Shown: positions 33,686 through 43,203 of the stretch, piece by piece
How positions within the stretch are numbered: position 1 is the first letter of the stretch
Layout: each line of letters opens with the position of its first letter
Assembly: GCF_002292295.1 (NCBI RefSeq)
Contig: NZ_DBBS01000007.1
Location: 14,874-78,873 of the forward strand
Source: Sphingomonas sp. UBA978
GTDB lineage: Bacteria > Pseudomonadota > Alphaproteobacteria > Sphingomonadales > Sphingomonadaceae
Length of the DNA stretch: 64,000 bases
Direction of reading: 5' to 3'
Made by a program: the position numbers and the translations under genes
Notes under the pieces: generated by a model
The model's input: only the letters and a program-made list of their open reading frames with translations
What the model was told of the DNA's origin: nothing
Database searches by the model: none

Positions 33686-34407
33686 TTGGGCTGGGCGGGC
33701 GCCTTGGCGGCCGAGGCGCGCTTGGGCACGGCCTTGCCCGCCGGACGGTTGCTGCCCGGCAGCGTCACCGGCGCACCCAGCGTCACCGGCGCGGGCGCGA
33801 CGGCGGGCGTGTAGGGCGGGGGATTGTCGGCGGCGATATAGGCGCGGATCACCTTGGTCGGGTCGACCGGCGGCTCGCCGCGCTGGATCGCGTCGACATA
33901 TTGCATGCCGTCGATCACCCGGCCGAACACCGTATATTTCTTGTCGAGGCTGAGCCGCGGCTGGAAGACGATGAAGAACTGGCTGTTGGCGCTGTTCTCG
34001 TCGTCGGCGCGTGCCGCCGACACTGCGCCGCGGACGTGCGGCAGATAATTGAACTCGGCATTGACGTTGGGCATCGTCGAACCACCGGTGCCGTCGCCCT
34101 TGGGGTCGCCGCCCTGCGCCATGAAGCCGTCGATGACGCGGTGGAAGGGCAGGCCGTTATAGAAACCCTGACGGGTCAGCGTCTTGATCCGCTCGACCAT
34201 CTTGGGCGCGACGTCGGGACGCAGCCAGATCGTCACCCGGCCACCGTCCGACAGGTCGAGCAGCCAGAGATTTTCCTTGTCGGTGGTCAGCGGCGGCGTC
34301 GCGCGGTTCGCATAGCCGCCCTCGGTCTGGGCCGATGCGGACGCGGCCAGCGCAGGGACGGTGAACAGACACAGCAGGAGCGCGAACAAACGGGCGAACG
34401 GACGCAT
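33682..34407 (-). CDS. Exported cyclophilin-type peptidyl-prolyl isomerase
   Basis: A 241-residue protein with a signal peptide (RLFALLLCLFTVPALAASASAQ) and a cyclophilin domain: FYNGLPFHRVIDGFMAQGGDP, SQFFIVFQPRLSLDKKYTVFGRVIDGM. It is expected to help protein folding in the periplasm. About 40 residues of Ala/Pro/Lys-rich sequence follow the domain. Translationally coupled to queA. Confidence 0.92.
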   Translation of the reverse strand: MRPFARLFALLLCLFTVPALAASASAQTEGGYANRATPPLTTDKENLWLLDLSDGGRVTIWLRPDVAPKMVERIKTLTRQGFYNGLPFHRVIDGFMAQGGDPKGDGTGGSTMPNVNAEFNYLPHVRGAVSAARADDENSANSQFFIVFQPRLSLDKKYTVFGRVIDGMQYVDAIQRGEPPVDPTKVIRAYIAADNPPPYTPAVAPAPVTLGAPVTLPGSNRPAGKAVPKRASAAKAPAQPK

Positions 34408-34545
34408 GGAATTCCCAACCTAGGTGATGCCGGGCGGCTTAGAGCAAATCGCGGGTTGCGCCAAACTGAACATCGTGGCGGCAATGCGGCGGGTGCGAGG
34501 TAACGGGGGTATCCGGCACGGCCCGCACGCAGCGCGTCTCCGCGC

Positions 34546-35052
34546 TCAGCTCCCCTTGCGACCGATCACCGCGACCCGGGCGACGACTTCCTCGCACACC
34601 GCCGGCGTCACGAACTTGCCGATCGGGCCGCCGAACAGCGCGATCTCCTTGACCAGCCGGCTGGCGATCGGCTGCAGCGCGACGTCGGCCATCAGGAACA
34701 CCGTCTCGACCCGCGGATTGATCTGCTGGTTCATCCCCGCCATCTGATATTCGTATTCGAAGTCGGCGACCGCGCGCAGGCCGCGGATGATGACCTTCGC
34801 GCCCTCGCGCTCGGCGAAATCCATCAGCAGCGAATCGAACGCCACGACCTCGATCCGGCCCGGCACGTCCGCCACCTCGCGACGGACGATCGCCATCCGC
34901 TCCTCGATCGTGAACATCGGCGACTTGGACGGATTGGTCGTCACCCCGATCACCAGCCGGTCGACCAGCTTGGCGCCGCGGCGGATGATGTCCATGTGCC
35001 CCAGCGTCACGGGGTCGAAGGTGCCGGGATAGACGCCGATCCGCTCGCTCAT
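34546..35052 (-). CDS. coaD: Pantetheine-phosphate adenylyltransferase
   Basis: A 168-residue enzyme for the penultimate step of coenzyme A synthesis. Nucleotidyltransferase motif: GVYPGTFDPVTLGHMDII (with the TxGH equivalent), GVTTNPSKSPMFT, IRGLRAVADFEYEYQMAGMN. The ATG at 35052 is chosen from the family N-terminus MSERIGVYPG; the frame extends upstream without similarity. It lies 10 bp from the end of ispA, same strand. Confidence 0.96.
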   Translation of the reverse strand: MSERIGVYPGTFDPVTLGHMDIIRRGAKLVDRLVIGVTTNPSKSPMFTIEERMAIVRREVADVPGRIEVVAFDSLLMDFAEREGAKVIIRGLRAVADFEYEYQMAGMNQQINPRVETVFLMADVALQPIASRLVKEIALFGGPIGKFVTPAVCEEVVARVAVIGRKGS

Positions 35053-35062
35053 GTCGTTCCCC

Positions 35063-35965
35063 TCAATGGTCCCGTTCGACCACGTAGCGCGCGACGGCGC
35101 GCAACACGTCCGCCTCCGGGCCGTAGGCGTGGAGATGCTGCACCGCCTGGTCGACGAGCATGCGGCATTGTTCGCGGGCGCGATCGATGCCGAGCAGCGA
35201 CAGGAACGTCTCCTTGCCCGCGCCCTCGTCCTTGCGCAGCTTCTTGCCCGCGACCGCCTCGTCGCCTTCGGCATCGAGCAGGTCGTCGGCGATCTGGAAG
35301 GCGAGGCCGAGGTCGTGCGCATAGCCGCGCAGGCCGGTGCGCCCCTCCGGCGGGATGCGGCCGAGGATCGCGCCCATCTCGACCGACACCGAGATCAGCG
35401 CGCCGGTCTTCATCTGCTGCAACCGGGTGACGGTGGCGAGGTCGAACGTCATGCGCTCGGCGACGAGGTCCATCATCTGCCCGCCCGCCATGCCGCCGGG
35501 GCCGGAGGCGCGGGCGAGCTCCATCACCAGCTCGGCGCGGACGAAGGGATCGGGATGCGTGTCGGGATCGGCGAGCACCTCGAACGCCAGCGCGTGCAGG
35601 CAGTCGCCCGCCAGGATCGCGGTCGCCTCGTCATAGGCCTTGTGCACCGTCGGCTTGCCGCGGCGCAGGTCGTCGTCGTCCATCGCCGGCAGGTCGTCGT
35701 GGATCAGCGAATAGACGTGGATCGCCTCGACCGCGGTCGCGACCTCGCCCGAACAGTCGCGCGCCACGCCGAACAGGTCGGCGGTGGCACACAGCAGCAG
35801 CGGGCGCAGCCGCTTGCCGCCACCGATCGCGGCATGGCGCATCGCCCGGTACAGGTCGGCGCGGGGATCGTCGGGCACGCGTAGCAGGCGGTCGAACCGC
35901 GCATCGATGTCCGCCGACACCGCCGCCATCGCATCGCCCAGCCCGGCGTATGGCCCTGCCTGCAT
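35063..35965 (-). CDS. ispA: Geranyl/farnesyl diphosphate synthase (polyprenyl synthetase)
   Basis: A 300-residue trans-prenyltransferase. First Asp-rich motif: DDLPAMDDDDLRRGKPTVH; second: FQIADDLLDAEGD; GGKRLRP near the N-terminus binds diphosphate. The length and the two residues inserted in the first motif fit FPP synthase (IspA). The ATG at 35965 is 4 bp after the xseB stop, the classic xseB-ispA arrangement. Confidence 0.94.
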   Translation of the reverse strand: MQAGPYAGLGDAMAAVSADIDARFDRLLRVPDDPRADLYRAMRHAAIGGGKRLRPLLLCATADLFGVARDCSGEVATAVEAIHVYSLIHDDLPAMDDDDLRRGKPTVHKAYDEATAILAGDCLHALAFEVLADPDTHPDPFVRAELVMELARASGPGGMAGGQMMDLVAERMTFDLATVTRLQQMKTGALISVSVEMGAILGRIPPEGRTGLRGYAHDLGLAFQIADDLLDAEGDEAVAGKKLRKDEGAGKETFLSLLGIDRAREQCRMLVDQAVQHLHAYGPEADVLRAVARYVVERDH

Positions 35966-35969
35966 CGGA

Positions 35970-36209
35970 TCAGGCCGCGGCAAAGGGGCGGGTGCCGGCG
36001 GCCTTGCCCTCGGCATCGAGGCGGATCGCCTCGATCCGCGCCTGCGCGGCGTCGAGCCGCTCGGCGCACCGCTGGCGCAGGCGGTCGCCGCGCTCGTACA
36101 GCTGGATCGATTCGTCCAGCGTCGCCTCGCCGCTTTCCAGCCGGCCGACGATGCGTTCCAGTTCCTTGAGGGCGTCCTCGAACGACAGGCTCTCGATGGG
36201 ATTATCCAT
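35970..36209 (-). CDS. xseB: Exodeoxyribonuclease VII small subunit
   Basis: A 79-residue protein with the conserved SFEDALKELERIVGRLESGE and LDESIQLYERGDRLRQRCAERL that forms the helical hairpin binding XseA. It ends with a poorly conserved tail. It leads the xseB-ispA-coaD run and is divergent from the aldehyde dehydrogenase gene. Confidence 0.95.
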   Translation of the reverse strand: MDNPIESLSFEDALKELERIVGRLESGEATLDESIQLYERGDRLRQRCAERLDAAQARIEAIRLDAEGKAAGTRPFAAA

Positions 36210-36285
36210 GGCGCGTGCTATGCGGCAGGGGCGGGGCGGGTGCAAGAACCGGGATCGCCCCCGTTTCCTCATGCGTTGGGCCGAT

Positions 36286-37644
36286 ATGTTCACCAGCATC
36301 AATCCCGCGACCGGTGCCGCCGGCGCCGGCATCCCCGAACTCACCGCCGCCGAACTGGAGGGGAAGGTCGCGCGCGCCGCCGCCGCCTATACCGGCTGGC
36401 GCACGACCTCTCTTGCCGAACGCACCGCGCTGCTCGAACGGATCGCCGAACAGTTCGAGGCGAACGCCCGCGCACTGGCGGAGGTCGCAACGCGCGAGAT
36501 GGGCAAGACGCTCGCCTCCGCGATCGCCGAAGTGCAGAAATGCGCCGCCGCCTTCCGTCACTATGCGCAGGAAGGTCCGGCGATGCTGGCCCCGGCGACG
36601 TTTCAGACGGCGTCGGGCACCGCCACCGCGCGCTGGCATCCGCTGGGGCGGGTGCTGGCGGTGATGCCGTGGAACTTCCCTTTCTGGCAGGTCGTGCGCT
36701 TCGCCGCGCCGACGATCCTCGCCGGCAATGTCGGGCTGCTCAAGCACGCCTCGCTGACGCAGGGGTGCGGGGACGCGATCGAGCGGATGATCGTCGCCGC
36801 CGGCGCGCCGGCGGGCCTGTTCCAGAACCTCGCGATCAGGAGCGACAAGGTCGATGCGCTGATCGCCGACCCGCGTATCGTCGCGGTGACGCTGACCGGC
36901 AGCGAGGGCGCGGGGATCAAGGTCGCCGAAGCCGCCGGCCGCAACCTCAAACCGGTGGTGCTGGAGCTCGGCGGGTCGGACCCGTTCATCGTCATGCCCT
37001 CCGCCGACCTCGGCGCGGCGGTGAAACAGGCGGTGACGGCGCGCGTGCAGAACACCGGCCAGTCGTGCATCTGCGCCAAGCGGATGATCGTCCATGCCGA
37101 TATCTACGACGTCTTCCTCGATCGGTTCTCTGCGGCGATGCGCGCAGTCAGGGCGGGCGACCCGATGGACGCCGCCACCGACATGGGCCCGCTGTCGAGC
37201 GAGGAACAGCGCCGCACCACGCTCGACCAGCTCGACGCGATCCAGCGCGCCGGCGGGCGGCTGCTGTTCGGCGGCGAGGCGCTGCCGGGCAAGGGCGCCT
37301 ATATGTCGGCGGGCGTGCTGGTCGACGTGCCGATCGACCATCCCGCCGCGCAGGAGGAATTGTTCGGGCCGGTCGCGATGGTGTTCCGCGCTGCCGACAT
37401 CGACGCGGCGATCGCGCTGGCCAACGACGTGCCGTTCGGGCTGGGATCGTCGGTGTGGACCAACGACGCCGACGAGCGCGCGCGGTTCGAGCGCGATATC
37501 GAGGCGGGGATGATCGCGGTGAACGCGATGCTCGCATCGAGCCCCGAAGCGCCCTTTGGCGGCATCAAGCGTTCGGGCCATGGCCGCGAACTCGGGCCGT
37601 ACGGTCTGCACGCGTTCATGAACCTCAAGACGGTGTTCGGCTGA
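36286..37644 (+). CDS. NAD(P)-dependent aldehyde dehydrogenase (succinate-semialdehyde type)
   Basis: A 452-residue ALDH. Cofactor region: PWNFPFWQV and TLTGSEGAGIKVAEAAG. Catalytic Glu is in LELGGSDPF and catalytic Cys in NTGQSCICAKRMIV; the C-terminal motif is PFGGIKRSGHGRELG. Sequences of this length with SINPATGAAGAGIPELTAAELE are usually annotated as NAD-dependent succinate-semialdehyde dehydrogenase. I use the ATG at 36286; another in-frame ATG at 36271 adds five residues without family support. No gab genes are adjacent, so the substrate is tentative. Confidence 0.88.
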   Translation: MFTSINPATGAAGAGIPELTAAELEGKVARAAAAYTGWRTTSLAERTALLERIAEQFEANARALAEVATREMGKTLASAIAEVQKCAAAFRHYAQEGPAMLAPATFQTASGTATARWHPLGRVLAVMPWNFPFWQVVRFAAPTILAGNVGLLKHASLTQGCGDAIERMIVAAGAPAGLFQNLAIRSDKVDALIADPRIVAVTLTGSEGAGIKVAEAAGRNLKPVVLELGGSDPFIVMPSADLGAAVKQAVTARVQNTGQSCICAKRMIVHADIYDVFLDRFSAAMRAVRAGDPMDAATDMGPLSSEEQRRTTLDQLDAIQRAGGRLLFGGEALPGKGAYMSAGVLVDVPIDHPAAQEELFGPVAMVFRAADIDAAIALANDVPFGLGSSVWTNDADERARFERDIEAGMIAVNAMLASSPEAPFGGIKRSGHGRELGPYGLHAFMNLKTVFG

Positions 37645-37693
37645 CGGGGGCGATCGCCGGCGGCGTATGCGCGCGCGGCGTGAGAAGGGAGTG

Positions 37694-37826
37694 TTCGCGC
37701 GGAGGCGCGGAGGACGCGGAGGGGGGCACGCTCGCCGGATCGGCAATCCTCCCATAAAGCGTGGCGATGACACGGCGGCGCTGCCACACGCACTACACCT
37801 CCGCGTCCTCCGCGCCTCCGCGCGAA
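37694..37826. repeat. GGAGGCGCGG-arm element with 29-bp perfect inverted repeats
   Basis: The arm at 37694-37722 (TTCGCGCGGAGGCGCGGAGG plus ACGCGGAGG) is an exact reverse complement of 37798-37826. The 75-bp centre is unique. It lacks the GCGAAG repeats but shares the inner arm with the elements at 1197, 4977 and 30277. It lies between the aldehyde dehydrogenase stop and a convergent small gene. The rest of 37645-37894 shows no gene. Confidence 0.88.
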
Positions 37827-37894
37827 TCCCCATTTCCTGTTCGACCCGAGGAAGAATGCCGGCCCGAAGACCAATATCCGTCGCGCTCGACCGG

Positions 37895-38089
37895 TCAGGT
37901 CCGGCGTGCGGTCCAGGTGTAGAGCACCGAGATTCCGACCAGCCCGAGGTCGATCGCCGCCTGTACGCGGTGCGGCCGCGGGTCGCCGATGTCGTGGGTC
38001 AGCAGGCTGATGTTCGGCGTGGGATGGCGCGCGGCGACGATGGCCAGTGCGGCCAGCGCGGCGATTGCCAGTTTCCGACGCTCCGTCAT
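37895..38089 (-). CDS. Small hypothetical protein, probably membrane-associated
   Basis: A 64-residue protein with an N-terminal hydrophobic helix (KLAIAALAALAIVAARH) and a second mildly hydrophobic stretch (AAIDLGLVGISVLYTW) before TARRT. GGGAGGGG lies 8-10 nt upstream of the ATG. I do not recognise the family; the ribosome site and codon pattern argue that it is real. Confidence 0.6.
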   Translation of the reverse strand: MTERRKLAIAALAALAIVAARHPTPNISLLTHDIGDPRPHRVQAAIDLGLVGISVLYTWTARRT

Positions 38090-38153
38090 CGCCTTGTCCC
38101 CTCCCGAGGCCCCGCCGATAGCAGATCGCCGGCGGCGCCGCCAGCCGGCCGCG

Positions 38154-39824
38154 TCAGGCGGCCATCGCGACGCCGTTGCGAACGCGGTCGCGCCCCGCCG
38201 CCTTCGCCTCGAACAGCGCGCGATCGGCGCAGCGGTACATCGCCTTCCAGTCGACCTCGCGCGTCATCGGGCCGATGCAGGTGCCGATGCTGGCGGTAAC
38301 GGTCAGGTCGAACGGCATCCGCTCGTGGCGCAGCCGGTCGAGCACCGCATGGGCGTCGAGCGGCCGGTCGGCGGGGACGAGGATCGCGAATTCCTCGCCG
38401 CCGACGCGGGCGACCAGCGCCTCGGGCGGCGCACCGGCGCGCAGCGCACGGGCGATGACGCGCAGCACCTCGTCGCCGCCGTCATGGCCGATGGTTTCGT
38501 TGATCGTCTTGAAATGGTCGATGTCGATCAGGATCAGCTGGTGGTCCTCGACCCGCCCGATCGCATCGTCGAGGAAGGCGCGTCGGTTGAGCAGGCCGGT
38601 CAGCGGATCGGTCGCGGCGAGCAGGCGCGCGGCGATCTCCTGTTCGCGCGCCGCGTCGCGCTCGAGGCTGAGCAGCCGGATGCGATAGGCGACGCCGAGC
38701 GACGAGAAGGCCGCCTCCAGCGCCATGGCGAGCAGCGTCGAATTGTCGATCCACAATTGCCAGCCGATGAGGTTGAGCGCGGCCAGCACGCGGATTCCCG
38801 CCAGCAGCACCGGCGCGCCCCAGGCGAGCGCGAACACCCACAGATAGTTGCTGCGCCGCCGCCACGCGCGGACCAGCACCGGGACCAGGCAGCCGAGCAC
38901 CAGCATATAGCCGATCGTGCTCAGCGGATCGGTGATGTCGGCATAGCGCGGCGAGAGCACCGCATAGCTGCCGGTGGCGAGCAGCAGGAACAGCGTGACG
39001 ATGGTGGTGTACGGCCGCAGCCAGCCGTCGAACACACGCCGCTCGAGGAAGGCGCGCGCGAACACCATCGCCGCCGCCGCCGACCAGCCGAGCAGCGCAT
39101 AGCCCAGCCGCTGCCGGTCGTTGTTGTCGATATCGGTGATCTGTCCGATCAGCCCGGACGAGCAGCCCGCATAGGCGAGCAGGCACAGCACCATCAGGCA
39201 ATAGGCCGGCTGGAACGCCCGCCGCAGCGCCCCCCACAGCGCCAGATTGTAGATCAGCAGCGACAGGCACATGCCCGCGAACGCCGCATAGAGCGCCGCC
39301 ATCTCGAGCTCGGTCCGGGCGGCGGTGCGCGCATCGACGATCGTCGGGCTGACGAGGATGCCGCGCCGGTTGAGCGAACCCTCGATATGCCACAGCAGCC
39401 GTTCCGGGCGGGCATGATGCGGCGGCAGGACGAGCTGGACGATCGCGCCGAGCATCAGGTGCCGGCCGGTGGTCGCGCTGGTGAAGCCGACATGGCGGAT
39501 CGCCCCGTCGGCGTAGCGGACGTAGAGCGTCACCCGGTTCTGCCACAGGCTCGCCTGGCGCACCCGCGCATCCGGCGGCGTCGTGTCGGCAAGCGGCTGC
39601 GACAGCGCCCAATAGTCGCCGGCGCCGTGATCGGTCTGCGGGCGCGTGCAGTCGAATCGGTCGGCCTGCGCGAACATCGCCGCCGCGTCCTGCCCGGGCA
39701 GCGCGGGGCGGATGCAGACGCGCAGCGGCGCGCCCGTCGCGGCATACGCCGGTGCGACCGCGACGCTCGCCAACATTAGCAGCAGGAGGGCGACGACGCG
39801 CCGGATCGAAAGCCCTATCGGCAT
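38154..39824 (-). CDS. Membrane diguanylate cyclase with 7TMR-DISM sensor
   Basis: A 556-residue protein: signal/anchor (7-28), periplasmic beta-rich domain of about 150 residues of the 7TMR-DISM type, seven hydrophobic helices at about 180-380, a short coiled linker (SLERDAAREQEIAARLLAA) and a GGDEF domain starting at DPLTGLLNRRAF with active-site GGEEF. It should make cyclic di-GMP in response to an outside ligand, possibly a carbohydrate. No RxxD inhibitory site precedes GGEEF at the usual spacing, so product feedback may be absent. Confidence 0.9.
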   Translation of the reverse strand: MPIGLSIRRVVALLLLMLASVAVAPAYAATGAPLRVCIRPALPGQDAAAMFAQADRFDCTRPQTDHGAGDYWALSQPLADTTPPDARVRQASLWQNRVTLYVRYADGAIRHVGFTSATTGRHLMLGAIVQLVLPPHHARPERLLWHIEGSLNRRGILVSPTIVDARTAARTELEMAALYAAFAGMCLSLLIYNLALWGALRRAFQPAYCLMVLCLLAYAGCSSGLIGQITDIDNNDRQRLGYALLGWSAAAAMVFARAFLERRVFDGWLRPYTTIVTLFLLLATGSYAVLSPRYADITDPLSTIGYMLVLGCLVPVLVRAWRRRSNYLWVFALAWGAPVLLAGIRVLAALNLIGWQLWIDNSTLLAMALEAAFSSLGVAYRIRLLSLERDAAREQEIAARLLAATDPLTGLLNRRAFLDDAIGRVEDHQLILIDIDHFKTINETIGHDGGDEVLRVIARALRAGAPPEALVARVGGEEFAILVPADRPLDAHAVLDRLRHERMPFDLTVTASIGTCIGPMTREVDWKAMYRCADRALFEAKAAGRDRVRNGVAMAA

Positions 39825-39892
39825 GGCGTCGCCATAGCGGCGGTTGGCAACGATTTGGTAAACGACCCGGAAGCTATCGGGAGGAGGGACGC

Positions 39893-40303
39893 ATGACGGT
39901 TCACCATGGCGAGCCGCGGGCCGGCAGCGGCGCGGCGATCGTGGTGGAGGGGCGCGTGCTGCTGCTGCGGCGGCTGACCCCGCCGGAGGCGGGCTGCTGG
40001 GGCCTGCCCGGCGGCAAGATCGACCTGTTCGAGACGGCCGAGGCGGCGATGCGCCGCGAGGTCGCGGAGGAACTGGGCATCACGGTCGGCGCGGCCGAGC
40101 TATTGTGCTTCGTCGACCAGATCGACCGTGCCGGCGGCACGCACTGGGTCGCGCCGGTCTATCGCGTCCACGACTTCACCGGCACGCCCCACAATCGCGA
40201 ACCCGCCAAGCACGATGGCCCCGCCTGGTTCGCGCTCGACGCCCTCCCCGACGCCCTGACCACGCCGACTCGAATCGCATTGGCGGCGCTGCGAGGCGTG
40301 TAG
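39893..40303 (+). CDS. Nudix hydrolase
   Basis: A 136-residue Nudix protein. The Nudix box reads GGKIDLFETAEAAMRREVAEELGI (split here only by description: G at the start, REVAEELGI at the end), with all catalytic Glu residues. The N-terminal GAAIVVEGRVLLLRR is usual for ADP-ribose/NADH or 8-oxo-dGTP hydrolases; the substrate is unknown. GAGGAGGGA lies 4 nt before the ATG at 39893. Confidence 0.9.
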   Translation: MTVHHGEPRAGSGAAIVVEGRVLLLRRLTPPEAGCWGLPGGKIDLFETAEAAMRREVAEELGITVGAAELLCFVDQIDRAGGTHWVAPVYRVHDFTGTPHNREPAKHDGPAWFALDALPDALTTPTRIALAALRGV

Positions 40304-40321
40304 CCGCGGTGCCGGCTCGCT

Positions 40322-40365
40322 CTTCCCTCTCTCACCGGGAGAGGGAAGCGGCGACAGGGTGAGGG
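40322..40365. repeat. CCCTCTC / GAGAGGG repeat, single short copy
   Basis: CTTCCCTCTC (40322-40331) pairs with GAGAGGGAAG (40339-40348); GGGTGAGGG follows. Same family as 3832-3920 and 7485-7625 but lacking the CCTCACCC left flank. Confidence 0.75.
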
Positions 40366-40409
40366 CAGGGCGGACCGGCGGGCGATGGCATAGGCCCACC
40401 GCGCCGAGC

Positions 40410-40449
40410 CCGAAACGAAACCGGGCCGAACCGTCGCCGGTCCGGCCCG
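40410..40449 (-). terminator. Intrinsic terminator of clpA
   Basis: On the minus strand CGGGCCGGACC and GGTTCGGCCCG form an 11-bp stem with one mismatch, followed by GTTTCGTTTCG. It begins 24 bp after the clpA stop. Confidence 0.75.
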
Positions 40450-40473
40450 TTCCAACACCGCCTGGCTGGCGCC

Positions 40474-42789
40474 TTACTTGGCGTCGACCGGTTCGGCCTT
40501 GCCCTTCTTCTTGGGCTTCTTCGGTGCCGCCGCCTCGATCGCGAAGGACAGGGTGCCGTCCTTCATCCGCACCGTCACCTCGCCGCCATGGACCAATTTG
40601 CCGAACAGCAACTCCTCGGCGAGCGGCTGCTTGATCTTCTCCTGGATCAGACGGCCCATCGGACGCGCGCCGTACAATTTGTCATAGCCCTTTTCGGTCA
40701 GCCAGCTCTTGGCGGCATCGTCCAGGTTGATGTGGACGTTGCGGTCGGCGAGCTGGAGTTCGAGCTGGAGGATGAACTTGTCCACCACCCGCGCGACCAC
40801 CTCGGTCGGCAGGTAACCGAACGGCACGATCGCATCGAGCCGGTTGCGGAATTCCGGCGTGAACATCTTCTGCACCGCCTGCTCGTCCTCGCCCTCGCGG
40901 GTGAGATTGCCGAAGCCGACCGTCTCGCGCGCCATGTCCGACGCACCGGCATTGGTGGTCATGATGAGGATGACGTTGCGGAAATCCACCGACTTGCCGT
41001 GCTGGTCGGTCAGGCGCCCGTTGTCCATCACCTGCAACAGGATGTTGAACAGGTCCGGATGCGCCTTCTCGATCTCGTCGAGCAGCAGCACGCAATGCGG
41101 ATTCTGGTCGACCGCATCGGTCAGCAGGCCGCCCTGGTCGAACCCGACATAGCCCGGGGGCGCGCCGATCAGCCGGCTGACCGAATGCCGCTCCATATAT
41201 TCGCTCATGTCGAACCGCTGGAGCGGAATGCCGAGGATCGAGGCCAGCTGCTTGGCGACTTCGGTCTTGCCGACGCCGGTCGGGCCGGTGAACAGGTAAT
41301 TGCCGATCGGCTTTTCCGGTTCGCGCAGACCCGCACGCGCCAGCTTGATCGCGCTGGCGAGCTTCTCGATCGCGCTGTTCTGCCCGAACACGACGCGCTT
41401 GAGATCGGTCTCGAGACTTTCCAGCGCTGCCTTGTCGTCGGTCGACACCGACTTCGGCGGGATGCGCGCCATCGTCGCGATCACCTGTTCGATCTCCTTG
41501 GCGGTGATCGTCTTCTTGCGCTTGTTCGCCGGCACCAGCATCTGCATCGCGCCCACCTCGTCGATCACGTCGATCGCCTTGTCGGGCAGCTTGCGGTCGT
41601 TGATGTAGCGCGCGGAGAGTTCCACCGCCGACTTGATCGCGTCGGGGGTGTATTTGACGTGATGATGGTCCTCGAACGCCGAGCGCAGCCCGGCGAGGAT
41701 CTTGATCGTGTCCTCGATCGTTGGTTCGTTGACGTCGATCTTCTGGAACCGGCGCAGCAGCGCGCGATCCTTTTCGAAATGGTTGCGGAACTCCTTGTAG
41801 GTGGTCGAGCCGATGCAGCGGATCGTGCCGCCCGACAGCGCCGGCTTGAGCAGGTTGGACGCATCCATCGCGCCACCCGACGTCGCCCCCGCACCGATCA
41901 CGGTGTGGATCTCGTCGATGAACAGCACCGCATGCGGCAGCTTTTCCAGCTCGTTGACGACCGCCTTCAGCCGCTCCTCGAAATCGCCGCGATAGCGGGT
42001 GCCGGCGAGCAGCGAGCCCATGTCGAGGCTGTAGATCACCGCTTCCTTGAGCACGTCGGGGACCTCGCCCTCGACGATCTTGCGCGCAAGGCCTTCGGCG
42101 ATCGCGGTCTTGCCGACGCCGGGATCGCCCACGTACAGCGGATTGTTCTTCGACCGGCGGCACAGGATCTGGATCGTGCGATCCACCTCCGGGCCGCGCC
42201 CGATCAGCGGATCGACCTTGCCGATCTTGGCCTTCTCGTTGAGATCGACGGTGAATTGCTTCAATGCGCTTTCCGTCTTGCCCTTCTCCTGTCCCTTGGC
42301 GGGTTTCTCGTCCTCGGCGCCCTTGGGCGGGGTGGCATCGGCGGCACCGCTGCCCTTGCCGACGCCGTGGCTGATGAAGCTGACCGCATCCAGCCGGCTC
42401 ATGTCCTGCTGTTGCAGGAAATAGACCGCATAGCTCTCGCGCTCGCTGAACAGGGCGACGAGCACGTTGGCGCCGGTCACCTCGTCGCGGCCCGACGATT
42501 GTACGTGCAGGATCGCGCGCTGCACCACCCGCTGGAAGCCGCTGGTCGGCGACGGGTCGGTCGCCGCATCGACCTTCAGCGCGTCGAGTTCGGTGTCGAG
42601 GTAGTGCGCGACGGTGGTCTTGAGCTCGCCGAGATCGACGTGGCACGCCTCCATCACCTTGGAGGCATGTTCGTCGCCGATCAGCGCGAGCAGCAGATGT
42701 TCGAGCGTCGCATATTCGTGCCGACGCGATGACGCGGCCTCGAGCGCCTTGTGCAGCGTGGTCTCGAGCGCGGGGGCGAAGGATGGCAT
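40474..42789 (-). CDS. clpA: ATP-dependent Clp protease ATP-binding subunit ClpA
   Basis: A 771-residue AAA+ unfoldase. N-domain (1-145) with the two Clp repeats (HEYATLEHLLLAL, TGANVLVALFSERESYAVYFL); D1 with GDPGVGKTAIAEG and Walker B VLFIDEIH; D2 with GPTGVGKTEVAKQ and LLLDEIEKAH; the ClpP-docking region lies near LIQEKIKQPLAEELLFGKL. There is no middle coiled-coil of ClpB. The C-terminus is Lys-rich (PKKPKKKGKAEPVDAK). clpS, often adjacent, is not in the window. ClpA with ClpP degrades N-degron and other substrates. Confidence 0.96.
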   Translation of the reverse strand: MPSFAPALETTLHKALEAASSRRHEYATLEHLLLALIGDEHASKVMEACHVDLGELKTTVAHYLDTELDALKVDAATDPSPTSGFQRVVQRAILHVQSSGRDEVTGANVLVALFSERESYAVYFLQQQDMSRLDAVSFISHGVGKGSGAADATPPKGAEDEKPAKGQEKGKTESALKQFTVDLNEKAKIGKVDPLIGRGPEVDRTIQILCRRSKNNPLYVGDPGVGKTAIAEGLARKIVEGEVPDVLKEAVIYSLDMGSLLAGTRYRGDFEERLKAVVNELEKLPHAVLFIDEIHTVIGAGATSGGAMDASNLLKPALSGGTIRCIGSTTYKEFRNHFEKDRALLRRFQKIDVNEPTIEDTIKILAGLRSAFEDHHHVKYTPDAIKSAVELSARYINDRKLPDKAIDVIDEVGAMQMLVPANKRKKTITAKEIEQVIATMARIPPKSVSTDDKAALESLETDLKRVVFGQNSAIEKLASAIKLARAGLREPEKPIGNYLFTGPTGVGKTEVAKQLASILGIPLQRFDMSEYMERHSVSRLIGAPPGYVGFDQGGLLTDAVDQNPHCVLLLDEIEKAHPDLFNILLQVMDNGRLTDQHGKSVDFRNVILIMTTNAGASDMARETVGFGNLTREGEDEQAVQKMFTPEFRNRLDAIVPFGYLPTEVVARVVDKFILQLELQLADRNVHINLDDAAKSWLTEKGYDKLYGARPMGRLIQEKIKQPLAEELLFGKLVHGGEVTVRMKDGTLSFAIEAAAPKKPKKKGKAEPVDAK

Positions 42790-42935
42790 TCAGATTACTC
42801 CAGTCGGACTATGGAGGCGACGGGGGTGCGTCGCCGCGTCCTTTCCACCAATGTCGGTATCGGGTGCGCGTCCATCAAGCTCTTGACACCGCGACCGGGG
42901 CGAAGGGCGCGACGCCCGTCCGGTGCGGCCCGGCA

Positions 42936-43130
42936 TCATCGACGGAACAGCGCGTCGGCACTGGCGCGATGGTCGACCGCCCGGTCGCGGGCGGTGCGGG
43001 TGCGGGCGATCTCCCGCTCCAGCGCCGCGATGCGCGAATCGAGTTCGGCGACCGACAGCGGATCGAGGTCCTGCCGCAGCAGCTCGGTCAATGCGTCGTT
43101 GGGACGCGAGGGGGCGTCGTCCAGATCCAT
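42936..43130 (-). CDS. DUF1192 family small protein
   Basis: A 64-residue, mostly helical protein. LLRQDLDPLSVAELDSRIAALEREIARTR is the DUF1192 core found across Alphaproteobacteria; the rest continues as a short coiled coil (ARDRAVDHRASADALFRR). Function unknown. It is divergent from the quinone oxidoreductase gene (73-bp spacer). Confidence 0.88.
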   Translation of the reverse strand: MDLDDAPSRPNDALTELLRQDLDPLSVAELDSRIAALEREIARTRTARDRAVDHRASADALFRR

Positions 43131-43203
43131 GGCCCATCAACGTTGACCCTCGCCCCGGTGATGTCAATAAGGCGCGCGGATCGGCCGCGAGGGATGCGAC
43201 GGG